Below, piece after piece: positions 9,721 to 19,924 of a stretch of DNA of 64,000 nt. Source of the stretch: JAJYKC01 sp963823105 (GTDB lineage: Bacteria > Acidobacteriota > Terriglobia > Bryobacterales > Bryobacteraceae); NCBI GenBank assembly GCA_963823105.1, contig CAWGKC010000009.1, positions 248,001 to 312,000 on the forward strand, read 5' to 3'. The translations under genes and the position numbers were made by a program. Position 1 is the stretch's first letter, and each line of letters opens with the position of its first letter. The notes beneath the pieces are model-generated. The model was not told the origin of the DNA. It was given only the letters and a program-made list of their open reading frames with translations, and made no database searches.

Positions 9721-10887
9721 CTACAACACCTCCGCCAGCGCTTTGCCCTGCGCGAATCGCGGCGAAAATCCGAACATCGCCCCCAGCGTCGGAACCAGAT
9801 CCCTCGAATCCACCGCCCGATCCACCACCACGTTCTCCCGAATGCCCGGCCCCAGCGCCAGCATCCAGGTCGTCCGCGAAAGCGCGTCTCCCGTGCGGTG
9901 ATGTTGAAACCCGTTGCCGCCCGCGTCGGTGTCGGAATCGCGCCCGAAATCGGGCAAAATGAACATCGCCGTCTTCCCCGCGTACTCCGGCTCGCTCTGA
10001 ATCATCTTCCAGATCTCGCCGCACAGCCGGTCCGAACGCCGTATGCCTTCGATGTAAAGCGAATACGCGCCCGCATGCGCGATGTCGATATCGTGCAGCG
10101 TAATCCACACCAGGCTCGGCGCGATCTGGCGCATCAGATGCCGCGCGATATAAACCGACAGCTCGTCGGCGCTCGCCAGGCTCCCCGCGTGCGCCGTGAA
10201 GTCGGCCACCGACAGATTCAGCAACTCCGCCATCTGGTGCAGCTCGACGCCGTTCCCGCTGATCTCCGGCGTGTAGAGCGGCGTCTCATAGTTGTCGCGC
10301 AGCAGATAATCGTAGCGCCCCCCTCCGTGCGAAGTCAGCGCCGCGGCCAGCAGCCGTTTGGGCAGAATCACCCCCGCGCCCAGACCCGCGCCATAGCTCC
10401 GATTTCCGCTCTCTCCGATCCGGTTGAACCCGTTGCTGGGCGCGATCACCCACGCGTCCTTGGCCGGCCGCTTCAGATCCTTCCGGAAATATTCGAACAC
10501 CGTCGGGTTTTGCGGCGCCACCGCGGCGAAGTTATTGAACGTCTCGTAAACGCCCGTCGCCAGGCTGGCCGTCGCCACGTAGTGACCTAAGATTCCCCGG
10601 TTCACCACCTGCGTGAAGAACGTCGCCCGCGGGATCAGTTCGTTCAAGAGGTGCGGGATATTTTCCTGCCCCTCCGGCAGGAAAGTCTCCTCGTCTCGCG
10701 CGCCGCCTCCGAACGTCACCACGATGGCTTTTTTCGTAGGCGCCGCCGCCAACGCCCGCCCGCCCGCGAGCCCGAAAAACGCGCCGGCCGCGCTCGCTCC
10801 CGTCGCCGCGCGAAGCAGTTCGCGCCGCGTCAAGGAAATGGCTTGCGCCGTTTCCCTCGGGCTGGCCGGATACTTCTTGATTGGCAA
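9721..10887 (-). CDS. Tat-exported alkaline phosphatase/sulfatase-superfamily protein
   Basis: About 388 aa. A twin-arginine signal ('SLTRRELLRAATGASAAGAF') is followed by sequence typical of the alkaline phosphatase superfamily: 'KKAIVVTFGGGARDEETF', a 'LLNELIPRATFFTQVVNRG' segment as in DUF1501/sulfatase-like proteins, and near the end 'TAMFILPDFGRDSD', 'GGNGFQHHRTGD' and 'SRDLVPTLGAMFG'. The Asp/His residues in the latter segments resemble the C-terminal metal-ligand region of the family. The substrate is unknown. The start is uncertain: no ATG lies close to the Tat motif, so I chose TTG 10887, which has a GAAAGG-like site upstream. ATG starts further out would run into the region divergent to the GH42 gene. 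Confidence 0.7.
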   Translation of the reverse strand: MPIKKYPASPRETAQAISLTRRELLRAATGASAAGAFFGLAGGRALAAAPTKKAIVVTFGGGARDEETFLPEGQENIPHLLNELIPRATFFTQVVNRGILGHYVATASLATGVYETFNNFAAVAPQNPTVFEYFRKDLKRPAKDAWVIAPSNGFNRIGESGNRSYGAGLGAGVILPKRLLAAALTSHGGGRYDYLLRDNYETPLYTPEISGNGVELHQMAELLNLSVADFTAHAGSLASADELSVYIARHLMRQIAPSLVWITLHDIDIAHAGAYSLYIEGIRRSDRLCGEIWKMIQSEPEYAGKTAMFILPDFGRDSDTDAGGNGFQHHRTGDALSRTTWMLALGPGIRENVVVDRAVDSRDLVPTLGAMFGFSPRFAQGKALAEVL

Positions 10888-10978
10888 GCGGTGCGCCTTT
10901 CTTCGATACGAACACTCCTGTTGTATCACCGCCCCGCCCCGCGCGGGGATCTCGCCAAAATGTTCTAATGTTCGAAGC

Positions 10979-13077
10979 ATGAAGACATTCCGATCCATGG
11001 CCGCCGCGCTTCTGGCGGCGTGTATCGCGGCGCCCGCGCCGGCCCAAAATCGCGATTGGTTTCCACCCGGCCAGATGACCACCATCGGCGTCTATTACTA
11101 TCCCGAAGCTTGGCCCGAATCCCAATGGCCGCGCGACATGGCCAACATCCGCAAACTCGGCATGGAGTTCGTCCATATGGGCGAATTCGCCTGGTACTTC
11201 ATGGAGCCGCAGGAGGACGAATACAAATTCGATTGGCTGGAGAAAAACATCGATTTGGCGGCCAAACAAGGGCTAAAAGTCATTCTCTGCACCCCCAGCG
11301 CCACCCCGCCCATCTGGCTCACGCGCAAGCATCCCGAAATTCTAATGATCGACGCGCAAGGCCGCGCCATGGATCACGGCAGCCGCGAGCACGCCGACTG
11401 GAGCTCGCCCGTCTATCGCGAATACGTCGCCAAAATCGACACCGAGCTGGCCAAGAAATTCGGAAACGATCCGCGCGTATGGGGCTGGCAGATCGACAAC
11501 GAACTCAGCCACTACGGCCGCCGCTTCTCCTATTCCACCGCCGCCACGATCAAGTTCCGCCTCTGGCTGCAGGAAAAATACGGCACCATCGACCGCCTGA
11601 ATCAGGATTGGGGCGGCGCCTTCTGGTCCACCATGTACCAGAACTTCGATCAGATCGACATCCCCAATCCCGACACCTTGGTCGCCGATCCCAGCCCGCA
11701 CGCCCTCCTCGATTTCAAACGTTGGTTCGCCCGCGAAACCGCCGGCTATATCAAAATGCAAGCAGGCATTCTTCGCCGCTACACCAAGAATCAATGGATC
11801 ACCACCAACTTCATGACCATGCATGAGGACGTCGATCCGTCGCTCTCCGCCAAGACTCTCGACGTGTTTCTCCTGGACGCACTATCCCGTGCATGGCGAA
11901 CTCAACGAAGGGGAACTGGGCTTCCGCCTCGGCAGCGCCGAGGAGATGTCGTTCATGCACGACTTCATGCGCTCCTTCAACGGCCTCTCCGGCCCCATGG
12001 AACTGCAGCCCGGCCAGGTGAATTGGGGCGGCGTCAATCCGTGGCCGCTTCCCGGCGCAATTCACATGTGGCTGCTGCGGGCCTTCGGCGCCGGTGCGCG
12101 TTTCGTCTGCACTTACCGTTACCGCCAGCCGCTGTTCGGCTCGGAGCTTTATCACAAGGGCCTCGTCGAACCCGATGGCGTCACCCCCTCGCCCGGCGGC
12201 CTCGAATACGCCCAAGCGATGAAGGAGATCGTCGAGCTTCGCAAATACTACACCCCCGGCGCCGTTCCACCTCCCGCTTACGCCGCCCGCCACACCGCGT
12301 TCCTGATCGACTACGACAACCGTTGGGACATCTCCAATCACCGGCAAACCACGCGATGGGACACCGTCGCCCACTGGATGCGTTATTACCGCGCCCTGAA
12401 AAGCATGATGGCGCCCGGTGGACGTGCTCACGCCCGATCGCGATTTCAGCCACTACCCCTTCGTCGTCGCGCCCGCCTTTCAACTGGTCGACGCCGACCT
12501 GATCAAGCGCTTCGAAGACTACGCCAACGCCGGCGGCCACCTCATCCTCACCTGCCGCACCGGCCAGAAAGACACGCGCGGGCATCTGTGGGAAGGCCCG
12601 TGGGCCGCGCCCATCCTCCCGCTCATCGGCGCGCGCATTCCCATTTACGACGTGCTTCCCGTCGGCGTCAACGGCCACGTCATTGCCGGCGGGAACGACT
12701 ACGCCTGGGGCTCCTGGGCCGACATCCTCGAACCCGGCGCCGGAACCGAAGTGCTCGCCCACTACGCCGATCAGTTCTATGCCAACAAGGCCGCCGCCGT
12801 GACGCGCAAACTGGGCGCGGGCACGGTCACCTACATCGGCGTCGATTCGCTCGACGGCGAATTGGAGCGCGTCCTCATGCATCGCGTCTACGAAGCCGCC
12901 GGCGCCGCTCCCGCGAATCTGGAACCCAATTTTCTCGTCGATTGGCGCGATGGCTTCTGGGTCGCAACCAACTTCGCCAGCAAGCCCCAACCAATCCCCG
13001 CCCCCTCCGGTGCCCGCATCCTGGTCGGCGACCGCCAAGTCCCTCCCGGCGGCGCAACCGTGTGGATGGACCGTTAG
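10979..13077 (+). CDS. GH42 beta-galactosidase, exported, two frame breaks
   Basis: The reading frame continues through three phases (10979-~11868, ~11869-12416, 12418-13077). Removing one base near 11866-11871 and G12417 gives a continuous 698-aa protein. The signal peptide 'MAAALLAACIAAPAPA' is followed by a GH42 TIM barrel: 'GVYYYPEAWPESQWPRDM', the acid/base region 'WGWQIDNELSHYGR' (Glu after Asn) and the nucleophile region 'GPMELQPGQVNWGG'. A trimerisation (glutamine-amidotransferase-like) domain starts near 'AFLIDYDNRWDISN'. GH42 enzymes release galactose from beta-galactosides. Both breaks fall where the family sequence continues perfectly in the next phase, which suggests sequence errors, but a real pseudogene cannot be excluded. 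It lies in the same block as the LacI regulator and TonB receptor. Confidence 0.85.
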
Positions 13078-13536
13078 CCGTCCCCGCTCAGAAACTCAGC
13101 CGAACTGAAATTCCGAAACTCGAAATCGCCAGTCACAACGCTCAAAAAAATCTCTATCTCCCTCTCCCTAAACACCTTACACCCCATTCTCGCCATCCCG
13201 CCGTCTCGCTTTTCCCACCCCCCGCGCTATTGTGTAACCAAGAGCGAGACGACTGATCATCTTCGTCCTCGCCGCTAAGTGGTCTTCACCCTAGGCACTG
13301 GAGATCGCGAATGCAAAAAGGTGGGCGCTGGCCGCTCGCGTTTGACGCGGCTCCCTATCCAGTTTAAGGGTTACCTGAACGGGTTTTTGATCTTCGTAAA
13401 AACGCAACGTTGCACTAAATTCTGTAGGAAGCAAAGGAACGATGGAGAGAAAGTAAACAACGATCGCCGGCGGAACTTGCGTTACGCGCGCCAAATTTGT
13501 TGAGGCATTCGTGTCTCCGAATTTCCGTCCAGGAAT
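13078..13536. other. Intergenic region, no gene recognised
   Basis: This stretch of about 460 bases separates the convergent GH42 and CRTAC genes. Short open frames exist (for example 13279-13503) but have no ribosome-binding site, no family resemblance and atypical composition. A pyrimidine-rich tract occupies roughly 13150-13225. I see no tRNA, convincing terminator or repeat. Confidence 0.5.
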
Positions 13537-15193
13537 CTACGGTTCCCGAATCGTCAGTACCCGGTCGCACTCTTCATCGTTCAGAGTTTGTCTCTTCCCG
13601 CTAGGCCACAAAATCTCGATCCGTTCCACCTTCGCCGCCACTCCCAGCCCGAAGTGCAGCCGCAAATCGTTCTGCGATAAATAACTCCCTCCGCTCCGCA
13701 CTTCGCCCGTTTGCGCGCGCCCCGCCGCCACCAATTTCACCCGCGCTCCAATGGCGCTCCGGTTGGATCGCGTCCCTTCCAATTTCAAAAGAATCCAATG
13801 CCCCGGCGGGTTCGCCGCCTGCTTCAGCAGCGTGGGCGAATCGTTCTGATTATTCACCGCGATCTCCACCGCGCCGTCGTTGTCGAAATCCCCAAACGCC
13901 GCCCCGCGCGACGAATGTTTTTCCAACAGCCCCGGCCCCGCGTGCTCCGAAATATCCTGAAATTTTCCGTTGCCCAGATTTTGATACAAGATCGGCCGGT
14001 CCTTGTAGTGGATGTCGATGTGCAGCCCATCCACCTCCGGGAACACGTGGCCATTCACCAGAAATAAATCCTTCCACCCGTCGTTATTGAAGTCGAAGAA
14101 TCCCGTTCCCCACCCCACAAATCGCCGGTTTCCACCCAACCCCGCCTCCAGCGTCACATCGTCGAAGTTCCCTCCGCCCAGGTTGCGGTAAAGCGTCTCG
14201 AACTCGTCGGAAAAATTGGTGCGGAATATCGCCGCATGCCCGTCGCCCCGATAATCGCCCGCATCCGCGCCCATCCCCGACATCGCCCGTCCGTTCTCGT
14301 CGTAGGCCACGCCGCGCAGCACGCCCTCTTCTTCAAACTTCCCTCCGCCCTTGTTGATATACAGCAGCGAAGGCGTCTGATCGCAAGCGACATAGATATC
14401 GGGAAGCCCGTCTTCATTGAAGTCGCCCGTCAACACGCTCAGCGAATAATGCCCTTCCGGAGCCGCGATCGCCGGATTCCACCGACACGTCCGTAAACGT
14501 GCCGTCGCCGTTGTTGCGGTAAAGAATGTTGCGGTCGAACGGCAGACCCTTTGGCCCGCAATTCACCGCGATCCCGCGATAAAAACAGTACGGATTCGCG
14601 CCCGGCTTCGGCGTCGTCGCCGGATCGAACTTCAAATAATTCGCGACAAATAAATCCAGCCGCCCATCCCCGTCCACGTCCGTAAACGCGCAGCCCGTGT
14701 TGTACCGCACCCGGTCCTGCCGCAGATGCGCCGCCTCCGTCCGGTCCTCGAAGCGCTTGCCCTGAACGTTGCGGTAAAGATGGATTCCGCCCCAGTACGT
14801 CACCACCAGATCGGTGAATCCGTCGTTGTCGTAATCGCCCGCGCATACGCCCTGCGCCCATCCCGAAGACCGCAGCCCCAGCGCGTCCGTTACATCGCGA
14901 AACCGCCCGCCGCCTTCGTTGCGGTACATCCGGTTCGTTCCGCCCTCGCCCGACAGAACGAAAATATCCAACCGCCCGTCGTTATCGTAATCGATGAAGG
15001 CGATCCCGCTGCCCGTGGTCTCGATGATGAACTTCTTCGACGCCGTCCCGCCGTTGGGAAAAACATCGGTCAATCCGGCCTGCTTCGCGATGTCGCGAAA
15101 ATCGGGCGCGTAAGCCGGCGCGGCCGCGCCGCCGCGCGTCAGCGCCAGGGCTAACGCCGCACACAGCACGCAGCCGGCGGTCAACCATCTCAC
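13537..15193 (-). CDS. CRTAC/ASPIC-UnbV FG-GAP repeat protein, frameshifted
   Basis: Two frames (15193-14414 and 14436-13537) join if the extra base at 14470 is removed, restoring 'ESGIAAPEGHYSLSVLTGDF' and a 551-aa protein. The signal peptide is 'LTAGCVLCAALALALTRGGA'. Repeated FG-GAP/VCBS calcium-binding motifs follow (DYDNDGRLDIFV, DVDGDGRLDLFV, DFNEDGLPDIYV, DFDNDGAVEIAV). The C-terminal ASPIC/UnbV domain reads 'SNRSAIGARV', 'GGSYLSQNDLRLHFGLG' and 'ILWPSGKRQ'. These are exported beta-propeller proteins of unknown biochemical role that are strongly expanded in Acidobacteria. The GTG start overlaps the stop of the upstream TPR gene (GTGA), indicating translational coupling. It is the last gene of the operon. 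Confidence 0.85.
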
Positions 15194-16221
15194 TGATCCG
15201 CTTTCTTCTCCCCAAGGCGTTTTAGAAAATCGGAGAACTCGCCTTCGGGAGGCTTCCTCAGCCGTTCGAGCACCGCCATCTCCGCCTTCGCCTTGTCCAT
15301 TTGCCCCGCGTCGCGATACGCCGTTAGCAATCCATAATGCGCGCTCTCGTTCGCCGGATCGATCGCCACCGCGCGCGTCAGCGCATCGATCGCCTCCCGT
15401 ATCGCTTGTCCCGCAAATGGAGTTTGCCCAGCGCCACCAGCGCTTGAACGAATCGCGGCGACAGCGTAACCGCGCGTTCGAAATGCCCCCGCGCGTCCGC
15501 CGTCTTCCCCCGCGTCTCGGCGATCTGCCCCAATTGAAACTCCGCCGCCGCGTCCTCCGGACTCAACTTCAGCTCGGCTTGAAACTCCACGCTCGCCCGC
15601 TCCAGCGCCTCCGGTCCGTGGCTCTCCAGCAAAATCGCCCGCCCCAATTCGAAGTGCAGTTCCGGCGCCGCCGGGTTCAGCGCGATCGCCTTGCGGTACT
15701 CGCCTTCGGCATCGGCGTAACGGTTCTGAATCTCGAAAATCTCCGCCGAAAGCTGATGCACCCGGTAAGACGCCGGCGCCCGCTCGAACATCGCGAAGGT
15801 CGCGTCGTTGAACGCCTTCATGTGAAGCTTGGCCGACGTGAACAAAACGTCTGGGTCGGCCGGAAAGCGCTTCTCCAACCCCCCCAACAGAGCCAGCGCC
15901 CGGCCCGGTTCGCCCATCGCGCCATAACAGCGCACCGCCGCCAGACCCGCCAGCTTGTACAGCGTGGATTCCATCGAATCGGCGTTCGCCGTCAACCCCG
16001 GCAACGCCGTCTTACAATCGCCCAACGCCGCCTCCGTCAGCGCCAGAAACGCTTTCGCCATGCGAGTCCTTCGGATCGGCCGCCGCTGCCTTCAACTTCG
16101 CCAGCGCCACCGAATAGCGCCCTTCGTGAAACGCCGCCATCCCTTCCACCCGCGCCGATTGCCCCGCCGCCGTCACCGCCGCCACCAGCGCCACCGCGAT
16201 GCCTGAGCTAATGGCCCGCAT
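15190..16221 (-). CDS. Exported TPR protein, two compensating frame breaks
   Basis: Starting at ATG 16221, the protein has a signal peptide ('ISSGIAVALVAAVTAAGQSA'). After a break near 16058-16062 (one extra base) it continues as TPR repeats in 15378-16061 ('YRVHQLSAEIFEIQNRYADA', 'APELHFELGRAILLESHGPE', 'RFVQALVALGKLHLRDKRYG'). A second break near 15405 (one G missing in a G-run) leads into 'EAIDALTRAVAIDPANESAH' and the terminus 'FLKRLGEKKADQ'. The corrected length is 343 aa, about six TPR units. It probably acts as a periplasmic scaffold for its CRTAC neighbours, as inferred from the shared operon. Its stop overlaps the GTG of the next gene; its start overlaps the previous small gene by 14 bases. 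Confidence 0.75.
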
Positions 16222-16456
16222 CGTCCAACATCAAATCCGTATTCGAAAATCGCCCGTGCAGTTTGCCTTCGTAATAGCGAAAACTCAACACCGGCGGAAG
16301 CCCCGGCGCAATCGCCGCGGGAGGTGAAACGCGCCGGTCCGGCGCCTCGCTCAGGTCCGCGCACCGGCCCGATGCCGCGATCTTTGCAAGCAACGTTTCC
16401 ACGCTCTCCGGCGCCGCGGCGAGAAGCGAGAAAACGATCAGCCCCGAACCCAGCAT
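16208..16456 (-). CDS. Small exported hypothetical protein
   Basis: An 82-aa frame starting at ATG 16456, six bases after the stop of the CRTAC-TPR gene. Its N-terminus ('MLGSGLIVFSLLAAAPES') looks like a signal peptide. The remainder has two Cys-free halves and a 'VLSFRYYEGKLHGRFSNTDL' segment near the end. No family is recognised. The position inside a tightly packed operon and the signal peptide argue that it is real; the small size and the overlap with the next gene are the doubts. With so many frame breaks nearby, it could also be the truncated remains of a longer gene. Confidence 0.5.
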   Translation of the reverse strand: MLGSGLIVFSLLAAAPESVETLLAKIAASGRCADLSEAPDRRVSPPAAIAPGLPPVLSFRYYEGKLHGRFSNTDLMLDDAGH

Positions 16457-16462
16457 AGACGT

Positions 16463-19400
16463 CTACTTATTCTCCAGTTCCCGTAGCGCATGCCGCGCCA
16501 CCGCGCTGTCCGGCTTCCGCTCTAGCAATTGCCGCATCACCCGCCGCGCCTCTTCGAAATTTCCCGCGCGCGTATAAATTCGCCCCAGATTCAGATAGAG
16601 TATATCCTCATCCGGCGCCTCCCGGATGCCATAGGTAAAGGCCGCGATCGCGTCCTTCGCCTGATTTAACTGCAGATACAACACACCCAAATTATTGATC
16701 GCGCCCGCGAAATCGCGCCGCAGCGCGATGGCGTTTTCAAAATATTGCCGCGCCTCGTCGAAGCGCCCTTGCTTGGCCAGCGCCAGCCCGATCCCGTTCG
16801 CCGCCTCCGCCGACTTCGGGTCCAACCGCAGCGCCTCGCGGTACCACGCCTCGGCCTTATCCTGCCGGTTCAACTTGCCCGCCGCCAACCCCGCGTTCAG
16901 CAGCGTGTAGACAAGGTCCGGCTTCAACGCCAACGCCTTTTCATAATGCTCCAGCGCCAAAGCTCCGTCGTCCCGCGTCTCGGCCACGTCCCCCAATCCC
17001 GACCACGCTTCGGCGTAATTCGGATTCGCCTCGGCCGCGGCGCGAAAATACTTCTCCGCTTCCCCCGTCCGGTTCGCCTGCAAATGAATCTGCCCCGCCA
17101 GCACCAGCACGCGCGGATTCTCCGGCGTCCGCTTCAGCACCGCTTCCAGATAAGGAAGTGCCTGCTCGGAATATCCGGCCCACAAAAACGCCGCCCCAAA
17201 TTTGAAAAAATCGCGATGCGGTTCGGTGACGTAGGTTCCCTTGAACGGCAGCGCCGCCCCCGGCCTCGCCAAATCCTTCTTGTATTCGCTGGCCGCCGGA
17301 AGCGCCGCGTACACCTTCACCGCCTCCCCGGCGCCGTTCAACAGGAACGCGAGCGGCGTCGCCAACTCCGTGCGCCAGTCGAAAAGATACCGCCGGAAAA
17401 TCTCATACTTGCGCCGCAAATCCGCCGGCTCTTTCTTGAAATCCACCACGCGCGCCCCCGGCCCATAACCCTCCGGCGCCGCCTGTCCATCCACCAACAC
17501 CAGCAACCCCGGCCCGCGCTGCGCTTGCGGCAGCGGCACCGGCTCCAGAAACCACGTATCGCGCAGCTTCAGTTCGTTGTCCGCCTCCACCGCCCTCGAC
17601 GATAACGCCCGCTGCTCGCGAAAGGGCTTCGCTTCGACACTCGGAGAGCCTTCCGTAATCGAATAAGTCCTTCCCGCGCGCAGGTCCGTGAACTCCTGCA
17701 CCGCTCCCGACGGCCACGCGATCGTCACCCGCTCCACCGATTCCGCTCCGCCCAATCCAAACAAAAGCGTCTTCGAATGTTGCGAAAGAAATCCCGACCC
17801 CGCCTCCATCCACTTCGTTCGCCCGTCCACTTGAACGCGCGCCCCGATCGCGTCGCGGTTCGATTTCGTCCCCCGCAGCCGGAACGCGATCGACCGGTTC
17901 TCCCCCGCGCAGTGGTTCTGCAACACGCGGACCTGCGGCCCCAGCCGGCTCTTCAAAATCACGTCCGCGCGCCCGTCGCCGTCGAAATCGGCGATCGCGA
18001 ACGCCCGCGTGTCTTCCGGATAATCCAGCCCGCTCACGCCCGAGAAATCGAAATACCTCGCCCCTCTGCGGACATGCAAAACGTTCGGCTCGCGCCCGCT
18101 CCAACTGTAATCCTCGCGGATAAACTGATTCAGCGCGTTCCACCCGTTTTCATACGCCTCCGATGGCGCCGCCGTCACCGGCGACCGCGCCACCACCTGC
18201 CGCCAGAAGAACCCCATCAAATCCACCGCCGACGTATTCGTCAACATCCCGCACGCGATGAAAATCTCCGCATCCCCGTCGTTGTCCAGATCGTGCCCGC
18301 CGGAGCTCCACGCCCATCTCCCGAACTCCGCATGCTGCGCGAACGTCGTTTCTTCAAACGTTCCATCCCCCCGATTCCGATACAGCGAGTTGCCCTTCGT
18401 GTGCCTTCTATACGCCTCCCGCATCGCCTCGCCGCGCGCCGGTGCGAAGTTCTTGTCCCGCACCACCCTCTGCCCGGCCTCGGTCCACATGTTCGCTACA
18501 TACAGGTCCGGATTCCCATCGTGATCGGAATCGAACCACGACGCGCTCATCCCCGGACCCATGTCCTCCACTCCCGCGCTCGCCGCCCGGTCCCGAAAAC
18601 GCCCCTGCTCGTTCACATACAAATTCTTCCGCCCAAAATCGTTCGCCACGTACAGATCCGGCCATCCGTCGCCGTTGAAATCGCACCACGCCGGCGCGAA
18701 ACTGAAGCGGTCGTTGTTTTCGTTCATCCCCGTTTCCGCCGTGCAGTCGTCCAGAAATCCGCTGCCGTCCGCGTTCAGCCCGTTGCGAAATAAAAAGTTC
18801 GGCGGCCCGTTTCGCGCGTCGTGATACGGCGACGCGTACGTGTACTGCGCCTCGCTTTGAAAATAGACGTAACAGCAAAGATAAAGGTCCAGCTTCCCGT
18901 CGCGGTCGAAGTCGGCAGCGGCCATTCCCGTGAACCCTCCCGCCGGAGCCGTCGCGAATCGAAACGCATCGGTCCGCATCCGGAACCGCGCCCCTTCATT
19001 CAAAAACAGCACCGGCCCGCCGCTGCGCAAAACCACCAAATCCTGCCGTCCGCTATTCCGCAAATCGAGAAACAACGCCGACGACGTTTCATCCAGCAGC
19101 CCAACGCCCCACGCTTCGGTAACGTCCACCATCGCGCCCGCCGGATCGAATTTGTACAGCCGGTTCGGCAATCCTCCCGCCTGGCAAACGTAAATCTCGT
19201 CCTCGCCGTCGCCGTCGATGTCGCCCACCGCGATGCCATTGCTGGCATAGATATCGATGCCCGCCGCCGGGTCCAACCGCGACCGCCAATACGGCGCACC
19301 CCGCGCCAACTGCGCAGGAAACGAAGCCGTCTGCTCAAACACCGCCGCCGTCACGTCGCGAAACATCGGCGCATCCGCCGTTGCCACATGCTCTTCCACC

Positions 19401-19924
19401 GGCGTGAATTCGGCCAGCTTCCCATCCACCCAACTCTGCTTCCACCGCCCCACGCGATACTGCAATTTCCCATCGCGCTCGCTAGCCACTTCGTAACGGA
19501 CAAATCCCTCCAGCAGCGAATAAAACCGCGCCCGGCGAACACGCCCCAAAGAACGCGCCCAACGTTTCCACCCCTCGGCCACTCCCACATCGCCGGTGTC
19601 GTAAACCGCCTCGTCCAAATCGTGCGCTAACGCCCGGTAGCTCGCCGGACAAGGAGAAATCCCGCGGCACGACCCGCTCAACGGCAGCTCCAAAGAACGC
19701 AGCGCCGCGCCCAGCGCCTGGTCGATCTCCATCGCCTCGCGCTCTCCCGCAAACTCATCGTTCCCCGGAAGAATAAATTTCTTCAGCGCCAAATACGGCG
19801 GTTCGTGGCGCGGCTCCTCCGCGAACGCCGGCGCGCTTCCCAGCCCCGCCAGCGCCGGAATCGCCGCCGCCGACGCCAGAAACTCGCGGCGGCTCACCGC
19901 GGCCTTCCCGTCGCGCCGCTTCAC
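16463..19924 (-). CDS. CRTAC/ASPIC-UnbV protein fused to TPR repeats, Tat-type signal
   Basis: A 1153-aa protein. The GTG at 19924 overlaps the stop of the upstream CRTAC gene (GTGA); the longer open frame upstream is only an antisense-phase artefact. The N-terminus carries a twin-arginine-like signal 'SRREFLASAAAIPALAGLGS'. Residues about 180-600 hold FG-GAP repeats (DIDGDGEDEIYV, DFDRDGKLDLYL, DFNGDGWPDLYV, DLDNDGDAEIFI). An ASPIC/UnbV domain follows ('SNRDAIGARVQVDG', 'GSGFLSQHSKTLLFGLG', 'IAWPSGAVQEF'). The last ~300 residues are TPR repeats ('NPNYAEAWSGLGDVAETRDD', 'AEAANGIGLALAKQGRFDEA'). The combination suggests a large exported scaffold; the partner is unknown. Confidence 0.88.
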   Translation of the reverse strand: MKRRDGKAAVSRREFLASAAAIPALAGLGSAPAFAEEPRHEPPYLALKKFILPGNDEFAGEREAMEIDQALGAALRSLELPLSGSCRGISPCPASYRALAHDLDEAVYDTGDVGVAEGWKRWARSLGRVRRARFYSLLEGFVRYEVASERDGKLQYRVGRWKQSWVDGKLAEFTPVEEHVATADAPMFRDVTAAVFEQTASFPAQLARGAPYWRSRLDPAAGIDIYASNGIAVGDIDGDGEDEIYVCQAGGLPNRLYKFDPAGAMVDVTEAWGVGLLDETSSALFLDLRNSGRQDLVVLRSGGPVLFLNEGARFRMRTDAFRFATAPAGGFTGMAAADFDRDGKLDLYLCCYVYFQSEAQYTYASPYHDARNGPPNFLFRNGLNADGSGFLDDCTAETGMNENNDRFSFAPAWCDFNGDGWPDLYVANDFGRKNLYVNEQGRFRDRAASAGVEDMGPGMSASWFDSDHDGNPDLYVANMWTEAGQRVVRDKNFAPARGEAMREAYRRHTKGNSLYRNRGDGTFEETTFAQHAEFGRWAWSSGGHDLDNDGDAEIFIACGMLTNTSAVDLMGFFWRQVVARSPVTAAPSEAYENGWNALNQFIREDYSWSGREPNVLHVRRGARYFDFSGVSGLDYPEDTRAFAIADFDGDGRADVILKSRLGPQVRVLQNHCAGENRSIAFRLRGTKSNRDAIGARVQVDGRTKWMEAGSGFLSQHSKTLLFGLGGAESVERVTIAWPSGAVQEFTDLRAGRTYSITEGSPSVEAKPFREQRALSSRAVEADNELKLRDTWFLEPVPLPQAQRGPGLLVLVDGQAAPEGYGPGARVVDFKKEPADLRRKYEIFRRYLFDWRTELATPLAFLLNGAGEAVKVYAALPAASEYKKDLARPGAALPFKGTYVTEPHRDFFKFGAAFLWAGYSEQALPYLEAVLKRTPENPRVLVLAGQIHLQANRTGEAEKYFRAAAEANPNYAEAWSGLGDVAETRDDGALALEHYEKALALKPDLVYTLLNAGLAAGKLNRQDKAEAWYREALRLDPKSAEAANGIGLALAKQGRFDEARQYFENAIALRRDFAGAINNLGVLYLQLNQAKDAIAAFTYGIREAPDEDILYLNLGRIYTRAGNFEEARRVMRQLLERKPDSAVARHALRELENK

